Source of the DNA: Flavimaricola marinus
GTDB lineage: Bacteria; Pseudomonadota; Alphaproteobacteria; Rhodobacterales; Rhodobacteraceae
Length of the DNA: 64,000 nt
Assembly (NCBI RefSeq): GCF_900184895.1
Contig: NZ_FXZK01000003.1
Location: 186,001-250,000, forward strand
Reading direction: 5' to 3'
Below the pieces are notes generated by a model. That model saw nothing but the letters and a program-made list of their open reading frames with translations, made no database searches and was not told the DNA's origin. This document shows, in pieces, positions 1 through 9,133 of this stretch. Every line of letters starts with the position of its first letter. Position 1 is the stretch's first letter. A program made the translations under genes and the position numbers.

Positions 1-713
1 AGGGTGATTTGCTCAGGGGCCGGCGCTGCATCCGCCAGTTCGAGGACGAGCTTGCGGGTGACCGCTTCGGCGAAGTCCTCCCACCGGGTGACAGGGATGA
101 CGAAGGCGCCCGGCCCGCCGATGACGCAGTTGGCGTAATAGACATCGAGATCGTCGAGCCGCATTCCGGCGGAGCCGGTGCCCCGTGTCATCAGTGGCAG
201 ACCGTTGATGGTGATCCCCCGTGCTATGGCCTGATCCCGCGCCTCGGGGGCGGGCCGTCCCTCGTTGTTGGGTCCGTCGCCCGAGATGTCGATGACCCGC
301 CGTAACCCGGCATAGCCGTTGCCGTCGATGTAGTCGGCCCCGAAGTCGATGGCCGCGTGGATCGACGTCCGCAGCTGGGTCGTCAGCCGCCCGACGCGCA
401 GGACGTCGGCAAAGGCGGTGAGGTCGTCTTCGCCCCGGATCAGCGTCCAGTCCATGATGATCCGCTGCCGACCGGCCCCGGCCCATTCCACATAGGCCAG
501 CGCGATCTGCCCGGTCATGCTGTCCCCGATGGCCGTGACCACCTGCGGCGATGTCAGCGCCGTGGCGTAGCCCTGCCGTTGCAGCGCCAGTTCGCTCGGC
601 GACATCGACCGCGAGACGTCGACCAGCAGCAGCAGTTCGACGTCGACCTCGGTCTGTTGCGCCGAGAGAGGGCCGGCCAAGAGGCCGAGCAGGAGGGCGA
701 GCACGCGCATCAT
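1..713 (-). CDS. DUF1194 domain (von Willebrand A-like) secreted protein, partial
   Basis: This frame reads leftward from an ATG at 713 (a second ATG follows directly) and is still open at the window edge, so the C-terminus is missing; at least 237 codons are present. It begins with a short hydrophobic signal peptide (MMRVLALLLGLLAGP...), followed by an acidic-Asp/DxSxS-type segment (LLVDVSRSMS) typical of a VWA/MIDAS fold. The overall pattern matches the DUF1194 family of exported alphaproteobacterial proteins, whose function is unknown. The divergent neighbour is a cupin gene. Family assignment is by memory of conserved segments. Confidence 0.8.
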   Translation of the reverse strand, partial: MMRVLALLLGLLAGPLSAQQTEVDVELLLLVDVSRSMSPSELALQRQGYATALTSPQVVTAIGDSMTGQIALAYVEWAGAGRQRIIMDWTLIRGEDDLTAFADVLRVGRLTTQLRTSIHAAIDFGADYIDGNGYAGLRRVIDISGDGPNNEGRPAPEARDQAIARGITINGLPLMTRGTGSAGMRLDDLDVYYANCVIGGPGAFVIPVTRWEDFAEAVTRKLVLELADAAPAPEQIT

Positions 714-801
714 GTCAGAAGTGTAGCGGCCCCGGCGCCCTTGACCAGCGCCGGGTGCACCTGCCCTAATCGCGCCGAGGAGCCAACTGAGGGAGGACAT
801 C

Positions 802-1347
802 ATGGCACTGCCGACAATCCGCGTTACGCGGGAGGAAATGCGCAAGCGCGTTGCGCTGTTTTCCGAGATCAAGGGATTCGACGGGGGCTTGCCGGACAGT
901 GACCACCCCGACGCGAAGCGCACGCTGTTCAACGTGGTCGGATTTCAGCCCCCCGAGGGCGAGGCAGGGGCCACGTCGAGCCCGGTGGGCGCGAACGCCG
1001 CCCGCAACGCCGCGATCAAGATCAGCGAGGGCTTCAACCTCGGCTATTGCAAAGCCTATCCCGGCAAGGGCCCGATGATGCACAACCACGACACCAACGA
1101 GACCTTCATTCCGATGACCGGCCGCTGGGAATGCTCATGGGAGGTGGATGGCAAGGTCGAAGCCTTTGAACTGGGCCCCTACGACGTGATCTCATTCCCG
1201 CCGGGCGTCCAGCGCCGGTTCATGAACGTGACCCATGACGAGCCGGATCAAGAGCATCTGTTGATGTTCGTGATCGGCGGGAATGGCCCGAAAGCGGAGT
1301 TTTCGCCCGAGGTGATGGTCGATCTCAAGGAACGCGGGCTGGTCTAG
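802..1347 (+). CDS. Cupin-domain protein
   Basis: This is a 181-residue protein with a single cupin barrel in its second half. The first cupin motif is visible at about residues 94-110 (MMHNHDTNETFIPMTGRW: two His and a Glu for metal), and the second is the stretch DVISFPPGVQRRFMNV. The ATG at 802 follows a strong GAGGGAGGA ribosome site. Substrate cannot be inferred; small cupins of this type are often annotated only by fold. It stands alone, divergent from the DUF1194 gene and convergent with dnaB. Confidence 0.85.
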   Translation: MALPTIRVTREEMRKRVALFSEIKGFDGGLPDSDHPDAKRTLFNVVGFQPPEGEAGATSSPVGANAARNAAIKISEGFNLGYCKAYPGKGPMMHNHDTNETFIPMTGRWECSWEVDGKVEAFELGPYDVISFPPGVQRRFMNVTHDEPDQEHLLMFVIGGNGPKAEFSPEVMVDLKERGLV

Positions 1348-1371
1348 GGGGACAAGCGGCGAAGCGGGCGG

Positions 1372-2865
1372 TCAGAAACCGCTCTCTTCGCCTTGCTGCC
1401 ATGGCTGCACGAGGTTGCCAAAGCGGGTAAAGCGCCCCTCGAAGCTGAGGTCCACGGTGCCGATGGGCCCGTGCCTTTGCTTGCCGATGACGACCTCGGC
1501 CTTGCCGCGCAGACGCTCCATATCGTCTTGCCATGCGGCCATCTTGTCCAGCTCGTGATCGCCGGGCTTTTCGCGCTCTTTGTAGTATTCCTCGCGGAAC
1601 ACGAACATCACCACGTCGGCGTCCTGCTCGATCGAGCCGGATTCGCGCAAGTCGGAAAGCTGCGGGCGCTTGTCCTCACGGCTTTCCACTTGGCGCGACA
1701 GCTGCGAGAGGGCCACGACCGGGATGTCGAGTTCCTTGGCAATCGCTTTCAGGCCCTGGGTGATTTCCGAGATCTCGTTGACCCGGTTGTCGTTCTTGCC
1801 CGAGCCGCGCAGCAGCTGGAGATAGTCGACGAAGAGCGCGTCGAGACCGTGGGTCCGTTTCAGTCGCCGCGCGCGGGCCGCGACCTGAGAGATCGGCAGG
1901 GCAGGGGTGTCGTCGATGAACAGCGGGCAGGCTTCGAGCGCCTTGGCCGCCTCGACGAAGCGGCGGAATTCCTCTTCGGTCATGTCGCCGCGCCGGATCT
2001 GCTCGGAGGGCACTTCGGACGCCTCAGAGAGGATACGCGCGGCAAGCTGCTCGGCGCTCATCTCGAGGCTGAAGAACCCGATGACCCCGCCGTTGACCGC
2101 ACCTTCGGAGCCGTCGTGCAGGGTGCCTTTCTTGTAGGCCTTGGCGATGTTGAAGGCGATGTTGGTGGCCAGCGAGGTCTTGCCCATCGACGGCCGTCCG
2201 GCGAGGATCAGAAGGTCGGACTTGTGCAGACCGCCGAGCTTCTTGTCCAGATCGTTCAGGCCGGTCGAGACGCCGGCAAGTCCACCGTCGCGCTGATAGG
2301 CGGCGTTGGCGACCTGCACCGCATCGGTGACGGCGCGCAGGAACGATTGGAAACCGCTTTCAGAGGTGCCTTGTTCGGCGAGCTTGTAGAGCTCTTGCTC
2401 GGCCTCGACGATCTGCGCCTTGGGCTCGGAGGCCACGTCGATCTTGGTCGCCTTGGCGGCGATGTCCCGGCCCAGCCGGATCAGCTCGCGCCGGATCGCG
2501 AAATCATAGATGATCTGGGCGTAGTCGCGCACCGCAAAGGCCGAGATCGCGGCACCCGCAAGGCGGGCCAGATAGGCCGGTCCGCCGAGCTCCTTGAGCC
2601 CCTCGTCATCCTCCAGAAATGCCTTGAGCGTCACCGGGCTGGCCAATGCGTTCTTGGAGATCCGGGCGGCCGCCACCTCGTAGATGCGTGCGTGGACCGG
2701 ATCATAGAAATGATCCTTGGTGATGATCGACGCAATCCGGTCGAAGACGTCGTTGTTGGTCAGGATCGCGCCCAGAAGCTGCTGCTCGGCTTCGATCGAA
2801 TGTGGCATGACGTCGTCGGTCGCGGCAGCGGTGCCGGACGCATTGAAGGCGGCGATTTCGTTCAT
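1372..2865 (-). CDS. dnaB: Replicative DNA helicase DnaB
   Basis: DnaB is the hexameric 5'-3' helicase that unwinds DNA at the replication fork. The 497-residue product has the N-terminal primase-interaction domain (PHSIEAEQQLLGAIL near residue 21) and the RecA-like ATPase with Walker A GRPSMGKT at about 223-230. A DnaB-type segment, LFVDYLQLL, and the C-terminal E-Q-D-A-D-V-V-M-F motif are also present. I chose the ATG at 2865 because GGGGGA lies about 8 nt upstream; an in-frame ATG at 2892 would add nine residues not typical of the family. No intein is present. Confidence 0.95.
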   Translation of the reverse strand: MNEIAAFNASGTAAATDDVMPHSIEAEQQLLGAILTNNDVFDRIASIITKDHFYDPVHARIYEVAAARISKNALASPVTLKAFLEDDEGLKELGGPAYLARLAGAAISAFAVRDYAQIIYDFAIRRELIRLGRDIAAKATKIDVASEPKAQIVEAEQELYKLAEQGTSESGFQSFLRAVTDAVQVANAAYQRDGGLAGVSTGLNDLDKKLGGLHKSDLLILAGRPSMGKTSLATNIAFNIAKAYKKGTLHDGSEGAVNGGVIGFFSLEMSAEQLAARILSEASEVPSEQIRRGDMTEEEFRRFVEAAKALEACPLFIDDTPALPISQVAARARRLKRTHGLDALFVDYLQLLRGSGKNDNRVNEISEITQGLKAIAKELDIPVVALSQLSRQVESREDKRPQLSDLRESGSIEQDADVVMFVFREEYYKEREKPGDHELDKMAAWQDDMERLRGKAEVVIGKQRHGPIGTVDLSFEGRFTRFGNLVQPWQQGEESGF

Positions 2866-3111
2866 CAGGCAAGTCCCCCGTTTGGCCCGCACAGCACTGA
2901 TCCCACCGAAGCGCTCTGCGTTCGCGGGTCATACAGGCATGAGGGGCGCGGGAGCAAATTGTATATGTCTGTGGATGGTCTGTGGAGAAGCATGTCCATA
3001 CGTCATCTTGCCCTGTGAGGGGGGACTTGGTCAACATCTGGTAGGTGCGCGGGGGGCGGCGGCGTTGCCGACGCTTACGCTTTCCGCAGCGTCAGGTGCA
3101 GTGCCGCCGGA

Positions 3112-3783
3112 TCAGGCGGCGGGCAACCAGCCGCCCGGATCGCGCAGATAGCTTTCGACGGAATCGAGCGTTGCGGCGTCGAAATAGTCGCCCCGCCGCG
3201 CCTCGGCCAGCACGTCCCACCATGTGCACAGATGCAGCAGAGTGATCCCCTCTTTAGCCAGATTTTCCGTCACATTCGGATGGATGCCGTAAAAGAAGAT
3301 CACGGCGGTATAGTTGCAGCTGGCGCCGGTTTCGCGGATCGCATTCACAAAGCTGACCTTGGAGCCGCCGTCCGTCGTCATGTCCTCGACGAGGACAACC
3401 CGCTGGCCCTCGGTCATCGCCCCTTCGATACGGGCGTTCTTGCCGTAACCTTTGGGCTTCTTGCGCACGTAGGTCATCGGCAGCGCCAGCCTCTCGGCGA
3501 CCCAGGCCCCAAAGGGAATGCCCGCCGTCTCGCCGCCCGCCACGTTGTCGAACGCCTCTGGCCCGGCCTCGCGCATGATCGTGGTGGTCAGGAAATCCAT
3601 CAGCACCGAGCGAATGCGCGGATAGGAAATCAGCTTGCGGCAATCGACATAGGTCGGAGCCTTCTTGCCGGAGGCATGGGTGAACGGCTCTGTCGCGTTG
3701 AAGCTCACCGCCCCGATGTCCAAGAGCATCCGCGCGGTCAGGCGGGCAATTTCGGCGGGGTCGGTGAAGGTCGAAGGGATCAT
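3112..3783 (-). CDS. pyrE: Orotate phosphoribosyltransferase
   Basis: PyrE converts orotate and PRPP to orotidine monophosphate in pyrimidine synthesis. The 223-residue protein carries the PRPP-binding motif [14 protein letters not shown] and the loop KKPKGYGK typical of orotate PRTases. It lies just downstream of pyrC on the same strand (51 nt gap), so the two are probably co-transcribed. The gap holds one copy of the dispersed GGATATTT...CCCAAAGA element. Confidence 0.95.
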   Translation of the reverse strand: MIPSTFTDPAEIARLTARMLLDIGAVSFNATEPFTHASGKKAPTYVDCRKLISYPRIRSVLMDFLTTTIMREAGPEAFDNVAGGETAGIPFGAWVAERLALPMTYVRKKPKGYGKNARIEGAMTEGQRVVLVEDMTTDGGSKVSFVNAIRETGASCNYTAVIFFYGIHPNVTENLAKEGITLLHLCTWWDVLAEARRGDYFDAATLDSVESYLRDPGGWLPAA

Positions 3784-3798
3784 CAGCGCGCGGTCCTG

Positions 3799-3823
3799 TT
3801 TCTTTGGGTTCTAAATATCCACT
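3799..3823 (-). repeat. Dispersed intergenic element, copy 1
   Basis: Reads GGATATTTAGAACCCAAAGA on the minus strand and fits the consensus GGATATTTNNNACCCAAAGA shared by six sites in this window. It lies in the pyrC-pyrE gap, in the direction of transcription. Confidence 0.75.
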
Positions 3824-3834
3824 GCCTGACGCCG

Positions 3835-4902
3835 TCACACAGCGACGTGCCAGTGGAGGGGGAATCCGGGGTCAAAGACGGTGACGGGCCCATCCCCGGT
3901 CTCGATCCGTGTGGGATAGGAGATCGGGTCGCCCTTGGTCAGGGTGATAGTCTCGTCATTGGGTTTCAGCCCATAGAATTTCGGCCCGTTCAGCGCGGCG
4001 AAGGCCTCCAGCGCCTTCAGCTTGCCTGCCGCCTCGAACACTTCTGCAAGGCAGGAAATCGTGTTCGTCGCCGAGAACACCCCCGCGCAGCCGCAGGGCA
4101 GCAGCTTGTTCGCATCGGTGTGCGGCGCGCTGTCGGTGCCCAGAAAGAACCGTGGGTCGCCAGACACGGCCGCCTGCACGAGTGCCACCCGGTGCTTTTC
4201 GCGTTTGGCCACGGGCAGGCAGTAGTAATGCGGCTTGATGCCCCCTGCCAGAATGTGGTTGCGGTTGATGATCAGGTGGTGCGTGGTGATCGTCGCGGCG
4301 AGGTTCTTCTTGCTGTCGCGCACGTAATCCACCGCGTCCTGCGTGGTCACGTGTTCCATCACCACCTTGAGATCGGGGGTCTTCTTGCGCAGCGGTTTCA
4401 GCACCTTGTCGATGAACACCGCTTCGCGGTCGAAGATGTCGACGCTGTGGTCGGTCACTTCGCCATGCACGCAGAGCGGCATCCCAATTTCGGCCATCTT
4501 TTCCAGCACGGGCCGGACCTTGGCAAAGTCGCGCACGCCGGACGCCGAATTGGTCGTCGCCCCGGCGGGGTAGAGTTTCACGGCAGTCGCAATGCCGGCG
4601 GCATGCGCATGTGCCACGTCTTCGGGATCGGTCTCTTCGGTCAGGTAGAGCGTCATCAGCGGGGTGAAGCCCGCCCCTTGCGGCCAGATTGCGTAAATCC
4701 TGTCCCGGTAGGCCGCGGCTTGTGCGGCGGTGACCACGGGCGGCACCAGATTGGGCATCACGATGGCCCGGCCAAAGTGTCGCGCGGTTTCCGGCAGCAC
4801 GGCGGCCAGCATTGCGCCGTCGCGCAGGTGCAGGTGCCAGTCGTCGGGCTTGCGCAGGGTGATTTCGCTGCCCGTTGGCAGGAGGGTGTCGAGTTGTGCC
4901 AT
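3835..4902 (-). CDS. pyrC: Dihydroorotase (class II)
   Basis: PyrC closes carbamoyl-aspartate to dihydroorotate. The 355-residue length and motifs fit the class II enzyme as in E. coli: the zinc-binding [10 protein letters not shown] at about residues 20-29, [21 protein letters not shown], and the GTDSAPH active-site segment. The ATG at 4902 gives the conventional N-terminus. It is the first gene of a likely pyrC-pyrE unit. Confidence 0.95.
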   Translation of the reverse strand: MAQLDTLLPTGSEITLRKPDDWHLHLRDGAMLAAVLPETARHFGRAIVMPNLVPPVVTAAQAAAYRDRIYAIWPQGAGFTPLMTLYLTEETDPEDVAHAHAAGIATAVKLYPAGATTNSASGVRDFAKVRPVLEKMAEIGMPLCVHGEVTDHSVDIFDREAVFIDKVLKPLRKKTPDLKVVMEHVTTQDAVDYVRDSKKNLAATITTHHLIINRNHILAGGIKPHYYCLPVAKREKHRVALVQAAVSGDPRFFLGTDSAPHTDANKLLPCGCAGVFSATNTISCLAEVFEAAGKLKALEAFAALNGPKFYGLKPNDETITLTKGDPISYPTRIETGDGPVTVFDPGFPLHWHVAV

Positions 4903-5003
4903 AATTCGGTGATTACACCGACGAACCCACGCTGACCATAGCCTCTTGCGACCTTGTGTCCGCTTGGCGATAGTTAGGCAGCAAGCAACGGGAGGAACCC
5001 ATC

Positions 5004-5282
5004 ATGCTGGCCTTTATCATTGCGGTCGTTGCCGGATTTCTGACCCCTGCCGCCGAGGACGCGCTGGCCAAGCCCATCGAGGCGATGATCCGCAAACATA
5101 TCGTGCTCGAACCGGGCGAGCGCCGGGTGCTGGCGTTCGTATTGGTGATGCTCGTGGCCGGGATCGCTGCGAACCTGCTCGACAGCGGCAGCCCGTTCTG
5201 GGTGATCCTGGGCGGTGCGCTGGGCTATTTCGGCACCCGTCTGGTCGCCGCCGCCCGCGCCGCGATGGACGCCCGCCGCTAG
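5004..5282 (+). CDS. Small membrane protein, unknown function
   Basis: A 92-residue protein with a GGGAGGA ribosome site just before the ATG at 5004. Three hydrophobic segments are visible: residues 1-17, about 42-60 (VLAFVLVMLVAGIAANLL) and about 66-84. A charged segment (KPIEAMIRKHI) separates the first two. I recognise no conserved domain; similar small proteins are common in Rhodobacteraceae. The next gene starts 25 nt downstream with its own ribosome site, so the two may form one transcript. Confidence 0.7.
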   Translation: MLAFIIAVVAGFLTPAAEDALAKPIEAMIRKHIVLEPGERRVLAFVLVMLVAGIAANLLDSGSPFWVILGGALGYFGTRLVAAARAAMDARR

Positions 5283-5307
5283 AACAAGAACCTTGAGGAG
5301 AGCATTA

Positions 5308-5919
5308 ATGAAAATCATTCCAACCACAGGGCTGGCTCTTGCCGTTTTGGCCGGGCCGGCGGTGGCGGACTGCTTCGATCAGTCTGCCCTGACCCGTGGC
5401 CTGACCGTGCGCTATGACAACAGTGATTTCACAACCATTCGTCGCACTGGCGATGGCTATCAGCAGATCGACGAATTCTACGATGCGGGCGATTCGATGA
5501 TGCGCTTTCGCGCTCATCGCGGCGTCTACTTCGTCGAGGAATACGAGCCGGGCCCCGATGGCGCGCCGATCGACGGCACCGGCCTGATCATCGAGTTTCC
5601 GGTCGATCCTGCGACCTTGCCCACCCCTGCGGCGGGGGTGGAGTGGACCGGCGAAACCGTCAACATCTTTGACGATGGCACCCGACGCCCCGAAGTGGCC
5701 ACCGTCGGTTTCGTCGCGGCTCCGTCGATCAATCTGTCAGGCTGTGACTACGAAGTGCTCCGCACCAACGTGCATTACGATTGGGGTGACGAGGGCTGGT
5801 TGCGGCTCCGCTACGCCTATCTGCCGGCGATTGGCACCGCGCTGCTGCTGTCGAGCCAGTTCGATGGCGAAGACCCGTTCACCTACACACCCGTCGCTCT
5901 GGAACAGGCGACGAAGTAG
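5308..5919 (+). CDS. Secreted protein, unknown function
   Basis: A 203-residue protein starting at the ATG at 5308 after TTGAGGAGAGC; an upstream in-frame ATG at 5215 lies inside the preceding gene and would hide the signal peptide. Residues 1-21 form a clear signal sequence ending AVA-D. The mature part is acidic, rich in aromatic residues and beta-strand-like, with two Cys (shortly after the cleavage site and near residue 146) that could form a disulfide. I do not recognise a family. Confidence 0.7.
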   Translation: MKIIPTTGLALAVLAGPAVADCFDQSALTRGLTVRYDNSDFTTIRRTGDGYQQIDEFYDAGDSMMRFRAHRGVYFVEEYEPGPDGAPIDGTGLIIEFPVDPATLPTPAAGVEWTGETVNIFDDGTRRPEVATVGFVAAPSINLSGCDYEVLRTNVHYDWGDEGWLRLRYAYLPAIGTALLLSSQFDGEDPFTYTPVALEQATK

Positions 5920-5938
5920 ACCCGTCCGCCTTCGCCGC

Positions 5939-6874
5939 TCAGGCGGAGGCGACCTTCTGCCGCGTGGCTGCGGCCTCGATCTTGGCCAGCCGCTCTTCGA
6001 AGAATCCCGCATCCGACGTGCCAAGCCCGTAGCGGCAGAGCCGTGCCGCCAAGCCGGGCCGCTCATCGACTTCGAGCCGTTTGAGCAACGTCCGCAGATA
6101 GGTCTGGCTGTCGCGCCGCGCCCGCCAGAGCTTGGCGAAGCTGATGTTCGTCAGCGTTCCGGCCATGGCGTGTTCGATCAGCGGGAACAGGCAGTCCATG
6201 CTTTCCAGCGCCACTTCGATCCGTGGCCGCGCCAAGCGGCAGGGCAGAGCGGTGACGTTGCTGCGCCGGAACAATGCGGCGTGGATTGCGTCGGCCTGCA
6301 TCGTGGGATCGAAGCAGACAAACGCTTCTTCGACCGCGTCGATCATGTCTGGCGCATATCCGAACCGAGAATTGAAATCCTTGCGCCGCGCCTCTGGATA
6401 GCGCCGGTCCCAGCCGGCATAGGCCGGATCAAGCGTGGCCACGGGCCGCATCATGAGCACTGTCGCTCCCGGCGCCGCGACGGAAAACGCCCCCGCCGCA
6501 TAGCCGCCCTGATGGGCGCCATAGAACAGGACGTTGTCGAAATCCTCGAAGAACCCGTCGTCGATCAGCCGGTCGATAAAGCCGTAGAGCCGCGCGCCGC
6601 GGAACCAGGAGCTATCCTCGGCCAGAATCGTCAGCAGCGACCAGCCGTTTCGTGTGACCAGATCAAAGCCCAGCGGCGCTCCGTTTGGCCGCGCCTGTGC
6701 TGCGCTGCGCAATTCGAACGTCACCAGAAGCCGCGTGCCGGCATCGATGAACAGGGCGGCGTGTTCGTCCCCCAGCCTTTCGAGATAGCCGTGCTCTTCG
6801 CCAAGTTCGTCAAGCGCTTGGAACCAATCGTCTTTGGACAGTCCGGAGAGATCGCGGGAGAGATCTGGTGTCAT
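5939..6874 (-). CDS. Uncharacterised roseobacter-family protein (often mislabelled PAPS reductase)
   Basis: A 311-residue soluble protein resembling a family I recall from many Rhodobacteraceae genomes, sometimes labelled phosphoadenosine phosphosulfate reductase. The reductase signatures are absent: there is no ECG(L/I)H segment and no SxGK-type PP motif. A glycine-rich turn, YGAHQGGYAAGAFS (about residues 112-125), sits where an alpha/beta-hydrolase nucleophile elbow could be, but carries His-Gln instead of Ser. The genuine APS reductase gene is elsewhere in this window (15807-16544). Function is unknown. Confidence 0.65.
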   Translation of the reverse strand: MTPDLSRDLSGLSKDDWFQALDELGEEHGYLERLGDEHAALFIDAGTRLLVTFELRSAAQARPNGAPLGFDLVTRNGWSLLTILAEDSSWFRGARLYGFIDRLIDDGFFEDFDNVLFYGAHQGGYAAGAFSVAAPGATVLMMRPVATLDPAYAGWDRRYPEARRKDFNSRFGYAPDMIDAVEEAFVCFDPTMQADAIHAALFRRSNVTALPCRLARPRIEVALESMDCLFPLIEHAMAGTLTNISFAKLWRARRDSQTYLRTLLKRLEVDERPGLAARLCRYGLGTSDAGFFEERLAKIEAAATRQKVASA

Positions 6875-6986
6875 TCAGTAACGTCCGATCGTTTTGTTTT
6901 GATACCGCAGCGCATGGCAACGGTACTAGGATCGTATTTGGGCGAAATTGGGCAAAGCGGGTGATGCTTTTGCGCCCATGCCGCGC

Positions 6987-8210
6987 TCAGAAGAAGGCTT
7001 GCAGCCCGGTCTGTGCCCGCCCGAGGATCAGCGCGTGCACGTCATGGGTGCCTTCGTAGGTATTCACGGTTTCCAAGTTTATCATATGACGGATGACCTG
7101 AAAATCGGCGGAAATCCCGTTGCCGCCGTGCATGTCGCGGGCGTGCCGCGCGATGTCGAGCGCCTTGCCGCAATTGTTCCGTTTCATCAGGCTGACCAGT
7201 TCCGGCGAGGCGGTGCCGGATTCCATCATCCGCCCCAGTTGCAGCGCCCCTTGCAGCCCGAGCGCGATGTCGGTCTGCATGTCGGCCAGCTTCTTCTGGA
7301 ACAGTTGGGTCTGGGCCAGCGGTTTGTCGAATTGCTTGCGGTCCAGCCCGTATTGCCGTGCGCCGTGCCAGCAGGCCTCGGCGGCCCCCATGACCCCCCA
7401 AGAGATCCCGTAGCGTGCCCGGTTGAGGCAGCCGAACGGCCCCTTGAGCCCCTCGACGCCCGGCAGAAGCGCGTCCTCGCCCACCTCGACATTCTGCATC
7501 ACGATCTCGCCGGTGGTGGAGGCCCGCAGGCTGAGCTTGCCGCCGATCTTGGGGGCAGAGAGCCCGGTCATCTCCTTTTCCAGCACGAAGCCCCTGATTT
7601 TGCCATCGTGTGCCTCGGATTTCGCCCAGACCACGAAGACATCCGCAAACGGCGCATTCGAGATCCACATCTTGGAGCCGTTGAGGATGTAACCGGTTGC
7701 GGTCTTTTTGGCGGTGGTCTTCATCCCCGAGGGGTCGGAGCCTGCGTCCGGCTCGGTCAGCCCGAAGCAGCCGATCAGCGTGCCGGCCGCCAGTCCGGGC
7801 AGGTATTTCGCCCTTTGTTCCTCGGACCCGTAGGCATGGATCGGATACATCACCAGCGAGGACTGCACCGACATCATCGACCGGTAGCCCGAATCGACCC
7901 GCTCGACCTCGCGCGCGACCAGCCCGTAGGTGACGTAGCCCGCCCCGAGCCCGCCGTATTCCTCGGGGATCGTCAGCCCCAACAGCCCGGCTTCGCCCAT
8001 CTCGGCAAAGATGTCCGGGTCGGAGGCTTCGGTCATGTAGGCTTCTGTGACACGCGGTTGCAGCCGGGTCTGCGCGAATTCGCGGGCCGCGTCGCGCAGC
8101 ATCCGTTCATCCTCGGTCAACTGATCCTCGAGCCGGAACGGATCGGCCCAGTCGAACGCTCCGAGCCCGGGGCCGAAGCCGCTGGCGGCGATCTTGGTGC
8201 TCTGGTTCAT
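6987..8210 (-). CDS. gcdH: Acyl-CoA dehydrogenase, glutaryl-CoA dehydrogenase type
   Basis: The enzyme would oxidatively decarboxylate glutaryl-CoA to crotonyl-CoA in lysine and tryptophan breakdown, passing electrons to ETF. The 407-residue protein has the acyl-CoA dehydrogenase fold: [15 protein letters not shown] (flavin/substrate motif), [20 protein letters not shown], and the C-terminal [19 protein letters not shown] with the catalytic-base Glu. [20 protein letters not shown] is characteristic of the glutaryl-CoA group. No regulator or CoA-transferase gene lies beside it. Confidence 0.9.
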   Translation of the reverse strand: MNQSTKIAASGFGPGLGAFDWADPFRLEDQLTEDERMLRDAAREFAQTRLQPRVTEAYMTEASDPDIFAEMGEAGLLGLTIPEEYGGLGAGYVTYGLVAREVERVDSGYRSMMSVQSSLVMYPIHAYGSEEQRAKYLPGLAAGTLIGCFGLTEPDAGSDPSGMKTTAKKTATGYILNGSKMWISNAPFADVFVVWAKSEAHDGKIRGFVLEKEMTGLSAPKIGGKLSLRASTTGEIVMQNVEVGEDALLPGVEGLKGPFGCLNRARYGISWGVMGAAEACWHGARQYGLDRKQFDKPLAQTQLFQKKLADMQTDIALGLQGALQLGRMMESGTASPELVSLMKRNNCGKALDIARHARDMHGGNGISADFQVIRHMINLETVNTYEGTHDVHALILGRAQTGLQAFF

Positions 8211-8435
8211 CGGGCGCTCCTTGGTCTGTGATTGACCAACAGGCTACTCCGCCGCAGGGGAGGCGGCAAGTCGACCGGTGGAACCGTTTTCGAGCCAGAA
8301 TGACGCATCCCGCGCCGAATTCGACGCGGAAATCGGGGCTACGGCACCTCGTAGTGCGAAACGGCTACAGTTGGTAAGCAGTGGGTAATCCTGGCTTGTT
8401 ATTGCATATCAGGCTCGGCAGACTGAGAAGCAGTC

Positions 8436-8454
8436 AGCCGAATTATCGGCTTTT
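8436..8454 (+). terminator. Short hairpin with T-run
   Basis: AGCCGA-atta-TCGGCT followed by TTT lies 46 nt before the next start codon. It could end an upstream transcript or act in the leader of the gene at 8500; the stem is short, so this is weak. Confidence 0.35.
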
Positions 8455-8499
8455 ATCAAAGCGGTGATTGGGAAGGTCGCCGGACATTAGGAGAAGAGA

Positions 8500-8964
8500 A
8501 TGATTAAGAGAACATTGGCGGCGCTTGCAACGATGGCCGCGGTGCTGGGAACGTCTGCGGCGGCTTGTCCGGATTGGCAGGGCCGTCCCTATTTCGGCAC
8601 CGTGGAATTGTATGCCGGTTTCTCCCCCGATCCCTATGTGCGCAATGTGACCGCCGGCGGCACCAACGATCTGGCCCGCTGTGGCCTGAACGCGGCGGGC
8701 TATGTGACCAGCCGCCCTGACTTTGACCTGTACTGGCGCGGGTCGTCTTCGCAGATGACCATCGCCATCGAGGCCCGTGCCGACGCCGTTCTGTTGGTCA
8801 ATGCCCCCGACGGCAGCTGGCATTACAGCGACGATTATCGCGGCACCAATCCGGCAATCACCTTCTACAACCCCCAGGAGGGCCTCTACGATATCTGGAT
8901 CGGTTCCTATGACGGTTCGCGCCGCAACCCGGCCCGCTTGGTCTTTACCGAATTCAACTACTGA
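8500..8964 (+). CDS. Secreted protein, unknown function
   Basis: A 154-residue protein with an N-terminal signal peptide (residues 1-22, ending SAAA-C) and a good TAGGAGAAG ribosome site. The mature part is beta-rich with aromatic residues: WRGSSSQMTIAIEARADAVL, then NAPDGSWHYSDD and GLYDIWIGSYDG. The last two look like a pre-peptidase-like or lectin-like beta sandwich that recurs in exported bacterial proteins. Two Cys lie in the first 50 mature residues. No catalytic motif is seen. A strong terminator follows directly. Confidence 0.7.
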   Translation: MIKRTLAALATMAAVLGTSAAACPDWQGRPYFGTVELYAGFSPDPYVRNVTAGGTNDLARCGLNAAGYVTSRPDFDLYWRGSSSQMTIAIEARADAVLLVNAPDGSWHYSDDYRGTNPAITFYNPQEGLYDIWIGSYDGSRRNPARLVFTEFNY

Positions 8965-8984
8965 TCTCCTGACGGCATGAAATC

Positions 8985-9020
8985 GGGCGCGCCCTTTTGC
9001 GAAGGGCGCGCTTTTGCTTT
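8985..9020 (+). terminator. Rho-independent terminator
   Basis: A GGGCGCGCCC-ttttgc-GAAGGGCGCGC type hairpin followed by TTTTGCTTT, directly after the secreted-protein gene at 8500-8964. Confidence 0.8.
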
Positions 9021-9133
9021 GCTGCTCCTTCATCCGCGCTGCCGCTGATGCCCGGCTGTTGAATTATATGCCGCTGCCATCCACAACAGAGTATGGTGGA
9101 CATCGATCCCCCCTGTTGCCTGGAGGCTGTCTC

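Noticed and set aside
1393-3018. 541-codon frame antisense to dnaB
   Set aside because: Fully explained by the dnaB frame on the other strand.
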